NCBI GenBank assembly: GCA_020086605.1
Contig: JACBWW010000003.1
Coordinates: 60,404,898-60,468,897 of the forward strand
DNA: 64,000 bases
From: Lanius collurio
Taxonomy: Eukaryota > Chordata > Aves > Passeriformes > Laniidae
Direction of reading: 5' to 3'
The notes under the pieces are model-generated. The model ran no database searches. It had not been told where the DNA came from and worked only from the letters and a program-made list of their open reading frames with translations. Shown in pieces: positions 1 to 14,300 of the stretch (positions are counted from its first letter, which is position 1; the number at the start of each line of letters is the position of its first letter). Position numbers and translations under genes: made by a program.

Positions 1-2385
1 GGTATGTCTGACATCAAGCTAGAGTAAAAATCTTGAAAAACCGAAAGAAAGCACTCCACTATTCCCTTTTCTTCCTGATCCAAATGCCCATCATGTAGAA
101 TTTTGTTAATGGTGGTAAGTCCAAAGGGAATGAGCAATGAGAACAGTTTGTCCTTTCCATATTTAAGTCTAAAGTTATTGCTACTTGTCCATTTCAGCTA
201 GCTGCTGTTTAGAGCCAAAGCAAGAATTGATACTAGTGGTACACTGCAAGTGAGCAGCATATAAATGGAAAAGCAGTTTCTGTCTCAACAGAGGAGGCAG
301 ATGTCAAGCCATTTTAATACATTATTCTGGATTCAGATTATGTTTCTCAAAGTGTGGAGCAGTAATTTACGCTTGACAATAACAGAGGTTGCAAAAGGAT
401 TTGGGAGGACTCTAATAAAATCTTTAATCTGTTGATGGAAGAATTTCATTAGCCAGTATCATTAACATTGTTTGTACAATTCCATGCCTTTGCCTGCATC
501 CAGACAAAGCCATGTCTGCATTACTACTTCTGCTTTAATACTTAGAAAGGCTTAACGTTGGCCTTTCCATGAGTTCCCTATGGGTATTCTCACAAGTAGT
601 GGATTTAACACAGTACCTGATACTGTACTACAGCCAATAAATCCATGATAAGTTACTTCGGTGTTCAGTGGATTGTAATATTTTTGATTAAAGATGGGAA
701 ATTATACCCCTCAGGCTGAGGCATGGGTCTAGAGTGACATTAGTTGCTCAATATTTTCTTACACAAATTAGGAAGGAAATAGTTGAGACTCACAAATTTG
801 AGATGGAAAACTTTGTAAAATATCAAGAGCTTCTCAGTAAATCAGTGGGTGGAGCACAGCGATGGATGGTTTCAGATTGTCCGAAAAGCCTTTGTAGATG
901 TGTGTGATCTTTTCTAGAGAGCAAGATCCTTCCACAGAGCTCGATGCAATAAACTGAGGATGCAGTTTGGGTTAATTATAGACTTGAAAGGTTTAGTTGC
1001 AGCATAAGCCTTTCTTTGCAAACATCAGGTTCTTCCCATGTCTTTTTAATGAATACCATGGCCAGGGAAGAGAATAGGATGAGATATCATAAGCAAATGC
1101 TACTGTACAATGTTAAACACTCACCAGAATATTAATTCCAGAACAAAATTACAGTCTCCTGGTTAAAGCCTTTGTCCTGGTTAGAGCAGATTTTGGAATT
1201 TGTTTACATTTGTGCATTTTCAAACAGAGTCATCTTTTATGGTTTAGGAGCAGAAGAGTTTTGTCAGATGCCTGGCCTGATTTCTACAACTTTCTGTAGA
1301 TCTTCAAGGGAGTGTAGAGGGACTGCACTCCTCATGAAGGTGGTGTAGTTAAACTCTCATCATAAGACAGGATGAATTAGGGTCACAGTGAATTTGGTAG
1401 ATCTCACAGCAAGACTTGCTTTTGACTCACAGCTGCCTGGCAGAAAAGCTTGCTGATGAAAGCAGAGGTCAGAACTTCACAGATGGCTATCAGTGAAGAT
1501 CAATTCTTGTTCTTCCAGACACTTATCTTTAAACACAAACAGAATTTTTGAGTGTCATAAGATCAGCTTGACTACAGTCCATATAACCACAGGTACAGTG
1601 AACTGTGTTTCTCACCCTTTTTTCTCATTTCTTTAAATTCTGGCAGGGTAGCAAAATATTTATCCTAAAGCAGTTGTAAGCTGTTTACTTCTAGATGTAG
1701 TTTTCTGCAATTTCTAGCTGTGTTTTAATTAGGAATCCATTTCTAATTGCATGCTTCCAGACAAAATTCTTCAAGAGTAATTTCTTTCTGTTTTACTCAA
1801 TATAATGCAGTATATTTACACACAGTGAAGCAGAGGATAGCTGCCCGTATTTTTTTTTTTTAACTACACTCAGGAAAAAAACCTCAGCAAAACAGGTACA
1901 ATTTCCTGCCCTTTGTTTTTTTTTAATCAGGTGAAGACCTGGAGCATCAGCCTTGACATAGCTGACAGGGAGAGGGGAAAACAGTACATTTCAAAGATTG
2001 TGTAGAACGTGCAAATCAGATGCCATACAAAAAACTCCATTCCTGTTGCACAGTGCAAATTTCTCAACTGCCCGATGTTTGCACTCCTGAAGTAATCCAT
2101 TGACACAAATTGATGTTTTGTACACAAAGATTGACTCACTGTGGCAAAGGAAGCCTGCTGAAATCCATAAAAGCTCTAGAACCTGTAACAGTGGACAGAA
2201 CTTTGTCTTCTTGACACCTTTGTGATTTCCAGACTGACTAGATACCACCATCTACTTTAAAAATAAAATCTGTTTTCTCCTTAATTTACCTTTTCTCTCC
2301 CAACAAAGGATGCAGTACCTTTAGCTACAACCAGAGGAAAACAACATTGTTAGCTTTTCAGAATTTCTTATATAATCATAGAATT
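1..2385. other. AT-rich non-coding DNA, no gene seen
   Basis: All frames are broken by frequent stops. The only open frames are short (under about 90 codons) and carry no recognisable domain. A short T tract near 1851-1861 is the only simple repeat. I see no transposon signature before the LTR that starts near 2390. Confidence 0.7.
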
Positions 2386-2389
2386 CTCT

Positions 2390-2922
2390 TGCCAGGTTTT
2401 GTGTGCCAGCTCAAAGAGAGCCCGCAGGTGCAGCCGCAGCCCGACTGCACCAGGGCAGCACACACAGCGCAGGCACACGGGGTGTGCTCCTCACCCAGGG
2501 AGCCACCCTGAGCTGATGGGAAGGCACGCAGGGGGAGAAGGGAGAGGGGATGCTCCATGTAAGTTCCATGCAGAAGGTTTATCCACACCAAACGATGGAG
2601 AGAGGACACCAACAGCCAAAGACACGAGCGTGTCCAGGGATTTTATAGGGGGGATGGAAAGGCGGGGATAAGGGATACAGCCAATGGGATATTTGACAGG
2701 AGGCGGGGTTGAGGGCAAGGGAACCAGTGGGAATAACACAAAGGAGGGATTTAGGGAAGGAACCAATGGAGTGTCCAGTACTGCAGAACTTTCTAGAATT
2801 AATACATATTAACTTCGGGGTAATGAATATTAACAAATTTATACATAAAACAGGGAGGGGAAACCATGAACCTGTCACATAAAAACATGTAAACTGCAGA
2901 ACTGGGGGATTATGGGCTCTCA
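2390..2922 (-). mobile_element. Probable solo LTR of an endogenous retrovirus, minus strand
   Basis: This is a GC-richer 533-bp block in AT-rich surroundings. On the minus strand it would begin TGAGAGCCC and end CCTGGCA, giving the TG...CA termini of an LTR. A minus-strand TATAAAA box is present (TTTTATA at 2641-2647), with CCAAT motifs about 40 and 120 bp away on the U3 side. The 4-bp sequence CTCT flanks both proposed ends (2386-2389 and 2923-2926), which would fit a class I (ERV1-like) target duplication but is short enough to be chance. No internal retroviral sequence adjoins it, so it would be a solo LTR. I see no clean AATAAA signal. Family and exact ends are inferred; the open frames inside it have no recognisable product. 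Confidence 0.55.
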
Positions 2923-3025
2923 CTCTAACCACGGAGTGAGGGATTATGCTTCAGTGCCTGACCACTGCAGCCTGGTGTCTGTTGGATCTTCAGGGGTTGC
3001 GGTGGCTACAGCCACTTGCACCACC

Positions 3026-3312
3026 ACATTCTTAGGAGTGGAAGGGATCTTAAAGATTGTCTTGTTCCAAACCCCCTGCCAAGCGCGGGGCCACCTTCCC
3101 CTAAACCAGGTTGCTCAGGGTCCCATCCAACCCAGCCTTGAGCATTTACAGGGATGGGGAAGTTCCAACTTCCCTGGGCAACCTATTCCAGTGTCTCACA
3201 GTGAAAAATTCTTACCTAATATCTCATCTAAGCCTGTTCTATTTCAGTTTGAAGCCATTCCCCCTTTGTTCTGTCACTACATTCTCTTGTAAATAGTCTC
3301 TCTCCAGTCTCA
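3026..3312 (-). mobile_element. CR1 LINE 3' fragment, minus strand
   Basis: Read on the plus strand, the block has the order typical of a reversed avian CR1 3' end: a 'ggaagggatct' segment, then 'cccatccaacccagccttga', then 'tccagtgtctcacagtgaa', then 'gtttgaagccattccccctt'. It is 5'-truncated in the coding direction, as most CR1 copies are, and carries only the end of ORF2 and the 3' UTR. The 8-bp tail repeat usual for CR1 is not clearly preserved at 3026. The open frames across this block are not genes. Confidence 0.88.
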
Positions 3313-3429
3313 AGGGAGTGATTGCCATTCCAGAAGTCTGGCTGCAGCAAACAGTTGAATCCCTAAATCCATATCAATATGTATGTTAGACATAGGAGAA
3401 GAGAAGGCTGTTTTAATTTTATTTTTTCC

Positions 3430-3456
3430 TTTTTTTTTTTTTTTTTTTTTTTTTTT
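3430..3456. repeat. Poly-T tract
   Basis: An uninterrupted run of 27 T. It could be the reverse of a retroposed poly-A tail, but nothing recognisable as a SINE or processed transcript lies next to it. Confidence 0.9.
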
Positions 3457-6400
3457 CCAATAGTAGCATATTTGTGACTCATGAATTTTGTTTGGTAGAA
3501 TTGCTTTCATAATTTAAACTTGCCAAAAGTGGCTGTGCCTCTTAGTAGTTTTTCATTATAAAAGATCCTCTGTGTCGCCCCTAGATAGTCTCAAGCCAAT
3601 AAAAAGAAACTGATTATTACATTTTTTTTGTCAAATGGAAGAAAAAATACCCAATGTGCTATAATAATAATGGCAATAATAAAAGATACTGACAATACTT
3701 AGAGATCATATGAATAAGCCCATTGACTGTACTATTTTGGAGGATGGATTTTCATACCCCTTCTGATGACACTGTTGGAGTGTAATGTGTTCTGCCTTCC
3801 AGATGACACATTACTTTTAACTTTCATGTACAACATTGACTAATAACATCTCATGGCTTTTCAACTGGAAGTTTTTCTTTGACAGCAATATGAGCACTCC
3901 TGCAAGATATTATTTTTGGAACAATGGAGAGAGAGTTGGAAATTCTACGATTAGTGACAAATTTTCAGTGGCAATCATTGTATATTGCCAGTACTGAAAT
4001 CAATAGGAGAATTCTAGAAATAATATTCTACTCTGCGTGTGAAAGAATGTGATCTGTCATTAACACCTTCAGGCAAATAAGTGATGATTTAGGGCACTTA
4101 ACAAAAGTTCATTCGTCTCTTAGGCTTTTGAAAATGAGGACAGGAATTGTAATAACAAGAGGGGGGAATTTTTGAGCACATGAGAGATTTGAGATTGAAA
4201 TTTCCTGTTGGAGTATTTTTTTACTGTACTATTGCACTTAAGTTGTACTTAGAAGTTAACATCAAGGGCATCCAGAGTGTGCAGATAAGCAGTATCTGTC
4301 AAGTCCTAATGCTAAAAAATGAATCACAGAAATATGCTGTTACTTAGAACAGATGTTTTAATATTACCATTATAAACTTGAAGAATTAGAGCCACTCAAA
4401 TTAATAAATGTCAATAAAAAATGCCATTGAGATCATGTACCTCAGCATAAAAATAAAATATACAGATAAACACTCTTCAGTTGTATTCTAGCCATTATCT
4501 CACACTGTTAATCAGAGCATGGGCTAATTAACATCCTTCCCTTCTGCTAAAAATGACCCCAGTGTCCAAAAAGGAGGAATGACAAAGCCAAACATTTGGC
4601 TTATCTGTTCCTTCCAAGTGGTCAATAAAGTTAATTTAGGACATTTTGGTGTCAGACATCCAATACTTTACATCTTCTAACAAAAGGTTCCATGTCAATA
4701 TTTTGACCAGATAAATTTCTCTATGTGCCTTCCACCAGTCTCTAAAGGGGAAATGTCCTTGTCAACCAAGTGTCTCCATCTGTTTGGGATGCCTTCCAAC
4801 AGCACTCTATTTCATGCATGCTTTTAAATTCGGCTATGTGCATCTTCAGCACTACAGACATTCTGTCAATAATTCTGAATGAGTTTCTCTCTTTCAACTC
4901 CTCCATTTTGTACCCATAAATTGTATCTCACATTATCCTGCTTTTCACCTACATCAGGCTGGATAGAAAGAGTATCAAGCCATTAGGTAATTTCCAAGGT
5001 ACATTAATCATCTTACCAGGGTGTAAGAACAATCTCACAAATGCCAATATTCAAAACTAGGTGTTATGCTTGGAGGTGTCCCAGTGCTCTTGAGGAAGGT
5101 CAAATAACATGCAATAATGTAAATGAGAATGCTCTTCACTAAACAATTATTCTCCATAATGTTCCATAAAAGGAAAACACAGAAATAGATACCTTGAGTC
5201 CAAAGATGATTTTTTGCATCAGAATGTCAGAAGCAGACATACCAATCTCTTCAGCAAACACGAGTGAAGTCCCTTTAGAGCTACCCTTCAAACACTAGCT
5301 TTTATAATAAATGGATTTGAAATCAGACTGAAGTCAAGAGTTAAGGCTCTCTTCAGAGTCAAGAAAAGAAAGCTTCATCAGTTTGCATCAAATTCACAGT
5401 ATGAAACTTCTGGTGATCTCAGTGGTGGGACAAGTAAAATTCTCATATGCTAAAACTGAAGCCGTATCTTCCCTTCTGTGATTTGGCCTCCCCAGCCTAA
5501 CACCAGCAGCCCATGCTCTGCCAGCACAGCTGCAGAGGAATCCTTTCACTCTTGAGGTGCAAACCCCAGTGTTAATCAGGCTAGCATGGGGTGCAAAACA
5601 TCAGCTGCCCCCAGATACTGCTCAGCAGTGAGAGAATTCCCTTCTTATGGAAGCTTCTTTGGACTGGGATGCAGGTAAGAACCCAAACCCATCTCTCCTG
5701 GTTCCCTCCCTGGGTTGAAAAATACTTCAAGTATCTCTGAAGGTCTCTTCTGGCCAGAATTTCGTCTCATGTAGGGCCCAGTACAAGTTCTGCACAAAGA
5801 CACAGGCGTTTTTCTTTTTTTTTGCCTTCAGGCATATTTCAGCTTTTTTTCCTTTTTTTTAAGAGCTCATCCATCAAAACACCGACAATCATAGACGTGA
5901 CTATCTTGGCAAGTCTGTGTGATCATTACAAAAGGGGAGTGGGAGATGATGATGACAGCTGTGTTTTTTGGAGAGGGACAGGAATTTTAGATCTCATTTG
6001 ATTTTTCACTTTTACTGGCTTTTGCAAATGGCAGGAAGATTGCAACATCTTCATTCCCAGAACAATACCAATTCTGTAAAGCCTCAAATTTCACAGAATT
6101 ACTTTTGAATTCAGATATCGTTCCCCATCACTATACAAAGGATATTAATGCTGGGATTAAACTACAGAATGACATCAACCAAATTAATTTTCTCCCCTTC
6201 CATGTCCTGTATCTTGTCTGAAGTATGAATGAAAATTAATTTCCTATGGAGGGGGAATGGCTGCGAGAAATATTGAAGCAATTAATTACTGTAGATTTTG
6301 TTCTTCTTGACCAAGACATTTATATTTTCTTAACACTTAATTGATGCTGAGTTCTTAAGTAAAGGAATAAGGAGAAGCTGAAGTGATATTATGTAGAATT

Positions 6401-9400
6401 GGATTACACTTCCCTTCTTCCTCCACATCATATGGGATGCTTGCTCACACATTAAAAAAGCAGTTTCATAAAGTTAAAACGTATGGAACATAATATGTAG
6501 ATCCTTGAGAAATAGGTGCTGATTGTACTCAGACATCAGTGAAATATGGAGCATGCTGGAAACACCAAATACATATTAAAAATGTATTAAATAATTGTTG
6601 AAAACTATGATTGACTTTTAAATTATAGTTAAAAAATATTAGGTCTTCAAAGGGTCCTCATAAACTTTCCTTTGTTACCAATTACATACTGAAATTAGAA
6701 TTTAAGATTTCAATATATCCTTCCCAATGCTGTCAGCACATCAAAATAAAGTCACCTTATGTCATTTCCTTTCACGGCTGATTTTTCCTTTTATCACATG
6801 ACTGTCAGAAGTGCAGTGTGCATATGCATGCTCAGATTTGTACATATCTGGATTTTTCATGCTGGAAAGAACAGCAACACCTCAGTTCTTATCCAGCTAT
6901 TATAAACTACTGTCATCAAGCAGCCCTCCACAGCCAGTGGTATTACAGCCCTTGGTTTAATAGCTGACTGACCCTTCATGTCTGGTGAAGCAGAAACCTA
7001 TAGTCAGACTCATCCAAAGGTGGAGATCAGCAGCAGCTCTCAGTGTCTCACTTCACAGGCCACCATGGAATTCCTGTAAAAGGACTGTATGCTCTGCAGA
7101 GAGTGTAAGTAAACCCTTTGTCAACTTTCTTCTCCTAGCAAGTAAGACTCCCAGTTTAGAGAAGCTAATTAATAGTTATCTGTAATCTCTACAGCCTTGT
7201 ATTTTGAGGATAATAAACCCTCAGCCTGGATAAACCTCTGTGGGAAACATAACAAGACCAGATCTCACCTGTATCTTACCACATTGGTATGAAACCCAGA
7301 ACTTGGATTTTTAACAAGCTGTGGTCCTTTGTTAATCAGTTCTGAAGCCACAAAACTGCTGCAGCACAGGTAGGATAAGAATGGCTGAGTAACTGCTCAA
7401 GGCTGGGAAAAACCAAGTTTTAGGCAATCATACCTTTTGAGACACTTTCCAAGCTTTCTAATCTCTGATTTTGCTACCAGAAATTTCTTGGCATTTCTGT
7501 TGGCAGTTGTAGGTTGTAAGAAGATGCAGACTATTATGAAGCTTCCTTTGCAATAACATCAGTATTACTACCCATGGTCCACGGACAGAAAGCTCAGTAT
7601 CAGCTGAGCAAAGCTACATTTTCAAAAAGTGTCCTACATTTTTGGACACCCTGAGCAGCCTGCTGAAGTCCCCAAACTGTGTTTAGATCTGACATCACGC
7701 AGTGGTGATTGACATATTTGAAAAACAGGCATGCAATGACAGGCACCAAAAATCAGAAGTTAGCTCCTAAATGTCTACTCAGTAACACCAGCTTTAAGGT
7801 CAGCTAAGAAGTGCATGGAAGAGTTAAAATTCAAGGTTAATGTGGGTGGTCATTGCCATGCTTAATGCACAGAGTACTATTTCCACTAGTGGTCTTTCCC
7901 TTCCCAACAAGAATTATTGAAAGAGATATTCCAGTCTGACAGATGTTTAATTAGATATGAAACTCTGCTGAAGTCAAAGACAGACTGGTTGTTTATGCAG
8001 ATAAAGAGAAATATACTGAGTTAATTCTAACAATAGCAGCAACATATTTCAGTATTGGAAAGGTGCAAAGAGAATACCTAATAAAAAGTTAAGGATTTAG
8101 AAGCAACTTTGCTGACAGGTTTATACACTATGATTTTTCCTTATCTGAATCATTTATAGAAATTGACACTGATCTTACAGATATCTAGTATTTTATCCAC
8201 ATTTAGTGCAGGTCTTGTGTTCAGTTTCTGCCTATGTAGTTTCAAGCCCAAGGTTCCCCTTTGAATTCTGGTGATAAAGTTCAAAGTAATTCAGATCTAA
8301 CTTCAAGGTGTCAGTTAAACTTACATTGAAGTCATAACTTTGGGGTTGAAAATCTTAAAAATAAACTTTTCTGACCAGCTTTCTGCGCTGTCTTCTCAGA
8401 TCTCTATTTCCACTGTTGTTAAAATGTCTCCCATCTTGGCCTTGTCATACTTAGGTCTTGATCTCACTGCCTGAAGGTGAGAGATCTCCTGCTGTGGTTT
8501 CTAAACCTCCACTCGAGGCTGACAGGTATCACACAGGACCTCAGGCAGACCTGGGTGCTTTTGGAATAGGAGCTGAAAGTCTTTTCTAATGATGCTTGAC
8601 TACCCTGTTTAGACAATCACATTCCACTCTTTGTGAAGTGGAGCAGAATAAATAATCTCTCCTGCAGAGGGAAGATTCACTTATGAGTTCTTAATTTTGC
8701 TTAAACTATGAGAGGTATGGTTTCTGCCTAGGCACTGATGGTGAGACATTAAGTGAAGGCAAATCACCATAACCATCACTCAGAGTTGATGTTCTGATCC
8801 AATAAAAATGAGCAAATTTTGCTGTTGAAGGCTCCTTTTCTCTGCACCCATACCATGATTTACCAGGTATGATGTATAGGAGCTGAACCATTTATACCAG
8901 AACACAGAAATGATGTTACTGCTGCAAATATCTCATTAAACCATGCACGTACTCTGATGAAAAATAGCTTTTGCAAATTCACATACACAGGCCACTCTGT
9001 CAGGATCATGGATAATCCTAGGAACACTCAATAATTGCTGGCAGGATTTTGCTTTATAATTTACAAATATGCCCTTGGGAATTCTAGCTATACCACACAA
9101 TGGCTCTACTTCAGGAAGGGTCACAAGGCATTTGTGACATTGCTCACAATCCTTCTTGCCTCTTTTAATTTAAAAATGAAAGAGCTGAAAAAAACCCCAC
9201 AGGTTCAAAGCTAGAACTGTCACATGGGAACTCTCCTGAAATCTCCCCTCCCCCAGCCCACACCACAGCTTGCCTAATGTCATTTTTGATATTTAAATGA
9301 AGTACCAACAGCATATTAAATACAGATACTGAGGATTTCGTGTTTTCCAAGGAAATACCTGGAAACAGCTGGAATGTTGAGTCCCAAAAAGGTGTTTCTA

Positions 9401-11240
9401 ACATTTCAGTGAAAGAGGAGGATTAGCAGCTCTCCAGGGCCACCAACAGGGACCAGTTTTTTGTTTGATGTTGGTGTTATAAACATGCATTCACCTTTTT
9501 TTTAATAGGCAATTATTTTTTAGTTTCAAGGGGAGCTTTGGTTTAAATTCCTTATTTGGTACATATGGAAGAGCTGCCTAAAGCACTAGGCAGGAACTTT
9601 TGACATTTCTATAAAAACCCAAGTGCAATCAATAGCTAGATATTGAGGTCAGAAAAGTAGCTACTGAGAAAGTTCAGTTAGTTGCTGCAGTTTGCACAAA
9701 GAAACCATTTTTCATTTAAACCAGCAGACTTAATGATAGATGCTGGAGAAGGGCTATAGGGATGACATGATGTCAAAATAAAAATAAATTGTCAGTATAA
9801 ATCCAGGGAGGCATTGTCACAATATCAGCTTGAAACAAAATGACACCAATGCAAATTTTATAAGAAACAACTTTAAGATGTCAAGACACTGGTAAATTGA
9901 TGTCAGTTCAGGTCTGCAGGGAGACTGTTAGGATTAAAAAAGAAAAACCTAAACAAACTAAAAAGCATTTCCAGAGTAATGGCTATAATAAGAGTTTCTA
10001 ATTTTGTCAGTTAAAGTAGAAGTTAGTTGTAGCAACACAAACATGCAGATACCATGATTATGATGTCAGCAAAAAAAACCCCAAACCACACACAAAACCA
10101 AAAGCAAATATTGATAAAAACATAATATACACTTGATAAATGTTACATTGTTTGTACAGTTAGACACTGACAATTCCAGTTTAGACTGCTTCTATATTTA
10201 AATCCATAATCTCTGATGCTAGTTCAGTTGTCTAATAAGAAATCTGGAAGCTTCTCCATGCTATGCAAAGCTCCTGCAGCTTTTCACTCATGCAGTGTGC
10301 AACAGAATTTATAGTAAGTTGAACATATCAAATAGACAGCAGGAGCAGAGCTTGACTCTTCCAGTCTCTCATTATCAGGCTTTGCTGGATCTCTCTGTCA
10401 TCGTTTCACATGTCCTGTAATTCAGTATATCCTGGTAAATCTGAGCCTAACCCCGCTAGTGACCAAGAAGGCTCAGAAACACAAACTGATTTATTTTGAA
10501 AGTCTTACAGTGTTTTCTAGGAGTGTTTTTAAGCACAGTTTTTGAGCAGTGGGATGTTGGGGGCAGTTGTGAGAACACTTAATGCCTGGCATCTCCTGCA
10601 GTCATTTACATTCAGGCAAAAGTGGGTGGAAATTCTGCCATGTGAAAGCGACATTTGCGAATGTGTAAATGACTGCACAGCACTTTTGGAGCAGTCACAA
10701 CCAGGGCCCTGCTCAGCACTGTGGTTCTGCCATGTGCAGCATTAACCTTTACCATGTTCTGCTTTCCCTGCACACAATAACAGCAGATCCTTGTCAGGGG
10801 GTGGTTACACAAGACGGTGCATATGCTTCCAGGCTCCCAGTCCCAGATCAAAAATACATGGCATGTAGCTCAGAGCTATCTATACTCATTCCCCATTCTA
10901 AATGGATTTGAAATACTTTAGGGTATACATCTGCCTCTGAAGACTTTCTGGCATAAATCTTGCATTTTAGGCCCTGACTACTTTAAAATAGAAACTATTA
11001 TGCCATTAGGACCAAAGTGAATCAGGTTCCAAGTGCACGAAGTTCTGATAGAGCACAGGTGCTCTATTTATCATCCATGTGAGCCTTGTTGAAATTGTGT
11101 GTTCTGCAACCCCATTTTAGGTGTATGTTCAGCTGCACAAACCTGAATAATAACAGAACCCACAGGCAGTAATAATAATTACACCTTTGAAATCATTAAT
11201 TCCTGAGTTTGTGTTTAGAAGCTGACTGAAAATATCACAG
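3457..11240. other. AT-rich non-coding DNA, no gene seen
   Basis: This 7.8-kb stretch has only short open frames in all six readings, none with a domain I recognise. Short T runs occur around 5810-5822 and 5845-5860. I see no LINE, LTR or RNA gene. It could be intronic or intergenic; nothing in it decides between these. Confidence 0.65.
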
Positions 11241-11335
11241 GGCCAGATTTCAACACCTTCCATGCTGGAGCATATCTGAAGTGAAACCATTGACGTCAGT
11301 GGAACAATTCCAGATTTATAGCTGCCAAGTTATGC
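11241..11335. repeat. Degenerate palindromic element with a CRE core
   Basis: The block starts 'gggccagattt' and centres on a 16-bp near-palindrome, CCATTGACGTCAGTGG (11287-11302), holding a perfect cAMP-response-element octamer TGACGTCA (11291-11298). The flanking arms (roughly 11265-11286 and 11303-11325) are imperfect inverted copies of each other. This layout resembles old palindromic non-autonomous DNA transposons of amniotes that begin with a 'gggccagat' motif. That resemblance is from memory of the pattern only, so the family is left open. The octamer could also be a functional CREB/ATF site or chance. Confidence 0.35.
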
Positions 11336-14300
11336 ACATCTCCGTATGTGTCACTTTATGTTAGTTATTTAATGCATTGATTTGCATACCATAAGCAATT
11401 TGCATAGAACCAAAATTTGCATAGGACAACATGGAGCCACACCAACATGCCTGAAGAGGTGAGAGGGTAGGGCATCTGGAAACTGGGGTGAAGGTGTCAG
11501 TGGCTGTGAGCAGTGGGAGAGGAGGGTCTGTGGCTGATTTGTGTTTTGACTTCATCAATTAAACTGAGAGATACTGTGCCTTTCACCTGCCACCTTTGTG
11601 CAAAGAAGTTGTGCCTAAAGGTGCCACTGTCGCAACCCCCTGCATTTCCTACCAAGGCACAGCTGGTGGGAGTGGGGACTGGAGGTTGACACAGCAGGAA
11701 GGGAGGATGAGGAAGTAGGAGGGATGCTGGCCATATTTTCTGGTGAAAACATCACTTGATGGCTAACAGTTACAGTGCCAAGTTAAATTTGCAGCCAGAT
11801 GAGAGCAGGCTCATGTGAAATACACATGTGAAAGATATAATGAAAAATACATGGACTTGCTAAGCCCACAGATGTACTCCAGGGTAAATGGAATGAGAAT
11901 TTAATTAACATTGACATGAATCATTGACATAAAGGAAATGGTCATCAGGAAACCCTGGGATTATTAACAAAATCTTAACTACTCCCTGCTCAAAGCACAA
12001 AACTCAGGTACTGATCCCTTGACCACTTTCTAAAAGTTGCAGATCTAGTCTGGAGGAACTATAAGAATTTTACTCGGAAACTCAGTTTGCCTCATTAATA
12101 TCCTTGGCCTTCCAGGACAAAAGTAATATTTTCCTCCTCAGAAGTCTCTCTGAGATTAATTGCCAACTGGCATTTTCCATGCATACACATCCACTCAGCA
12201 CCATCTGGGGTCCTTGAAGGGCAAACTGAGGAAAAGTGCAACCCTGCCAGGTTCTCTGGCTCCCTGGGTGCTCAATGCCTACTAATGCCTACATTTTTAG
12301 CAAGAAATTCCTGCTTCTGTGGAAATCTGAATTGCTGGCTCTTAGCAGCTTGGACTCTACAGAACTTCATTGGACCCATCCTTCTTTCTAAATGTCCTTA
12401 GTGGCTTTGAGGACACTTGTTGAAGATGCAGCCCTGCAGCCACATTCATTTCAAGTCCCAGTTAAGGCAGTTAGTTGATCACTGTGAGCAGCAGAACAGC
12501 AGCCCTGGAATCATGCTTCAACCTTGAGAGATTCAATCCTAACCACTTTCCCACACACTTTTGGTGTTGCTTTTTTTGCTGGCACCCAGGAGAGTTTTCT
12601 TTTCCAGACATCCTAATGTCAGGACTTAATCAGAATGCAGAGATGCTGCCTGTTTCAAAGGCTTAGTAACCAGACCATTTCTGTTAGGAGAGGTGGGGTG
12701 TCTGCAGTGCAACATCTCCAAAAAATAAAACCTCACACAAGGAAGTTAGCTTAGTGATACTGTGGAATCCCAGCTCACTTTCCCCCAAAATATATATAGT
12801 TTGTATAAAGAAAAATGTGGTGTATCCTTAAACTACATCTTCCTTGGGGACAGAGGTGTGTTCTTCAGTCATTTTAACTAGCAGAAATTGGTTCACTTGC
12901 AGCAAAACCCAGGCAGGCAACAATTTAATTTGCACTTTTAACAAAGGCTAAGTGTTCATTCATGAAGCAGCCCGAGTGGCAGAGATGCAGTCACAACATC
13001 TCTGCTGCAGGTCTCCTGCTCAGGTCAGGCCTGTCTGCCATTGATGTAGTGGGTTGAACTAAATTCGGTAGGCTCCAGATTTTAACTAGTCTTGCTAGTC
13101 TTTGCAAGGAACATTTATTACCTTCATTTCTTTTTTGGCCTACTTTTAGACAATTTGCATTTTTTTAGGGGAAAAAAAATAAAGGACACTTTTTTCTCGC
13201 TGAAGACAGGGCCTTTCAGTGCAACCCCTTTCCAGAAATTGTTAAAGGGGAAAATTCAGTTTTTGCAAACTGCTCCTGCAGAAATGTGGGGTTACCTATT
13301 ATTATTATTTTTCTTCATTACAAATAATCTGAGGTTATTTAGCTTTATAAACAAAAGTGGAGCTCAGCTGTCAAAAGTGGGCTTTCAGTAACTGTCATGA
13401 GTGAATTTCTGTGATGATGGACAGATATCAAATAGTCTGTTCTGTTTCTCCCTCTGAGATCTAGATCAGTTAGCCAGCCTGTTAGTGATAATCATTCCTA
13501 AGCAAGCAAACCTCAAACAAAGCCCAAGCACTTTTTTTTTTTTTTTTTGCATCAAAACCTATATTTAACTTTAAATCGGTGGTTGGCTGCAGTTTCTGCT
13601 CTTTCTTTGTTATTCTGTTTCTCTGTGTTTGTCTCCATCTATCATGTGCTGTAACCTTTATTAAAGTTCTTTTCTTATGAAAATATTTTTAATCACAAAA
13701 AAACCCTCCTCCTGATATAGCAAGTTAAATTAAAGCCACTCACAATACTTCAGGTAGTACAGTGGCATTGGTTCTCATAAACCCTCTCTTTTTGGTTTGG
13801 TCACAGTTCTGCTCCAGGGCACCTGAAATACCATTTCAATACTTCTAAAGATAAATAGAGTTCTGTCAATAAACTGAAAATTGCTGACCTTGTCTTGTTC
13901 ATCAGTTTAGGCATCGAAAAAATTCTGCCTCCTGGGATTGGCAGTGCTTTTCCATCTGAAGTGAAAAATGCTAAGCCTGCCATATTTAATGACAGGCCCG
14001 GGAGGGTTAATGAAAGAACAGAAGTGGCATTTCACCTTGACTTGCAGCTGCCCTATAACATTGCCTAAGGGTCCAGCTAAGTGTTAGCTCCATCTGAGCA
14101 GTACGAGGCAGGAGTAAAGACCTGTAGAGAATTCTAACAGGATATCCTCAATTGCCCTGGCTCTTGCCCTGGTTGCCTTTGTGTGAATGTGTGTGGTTTT
14201 GTGTGTTTGTGTGAAATCTGTAACCAATGAAGCCTCAGGGATTTTTGTCTTCATTGCTTACAAAAGCTCTGCCGAAAAACTGAGCAAGAAAGAAATGCTG

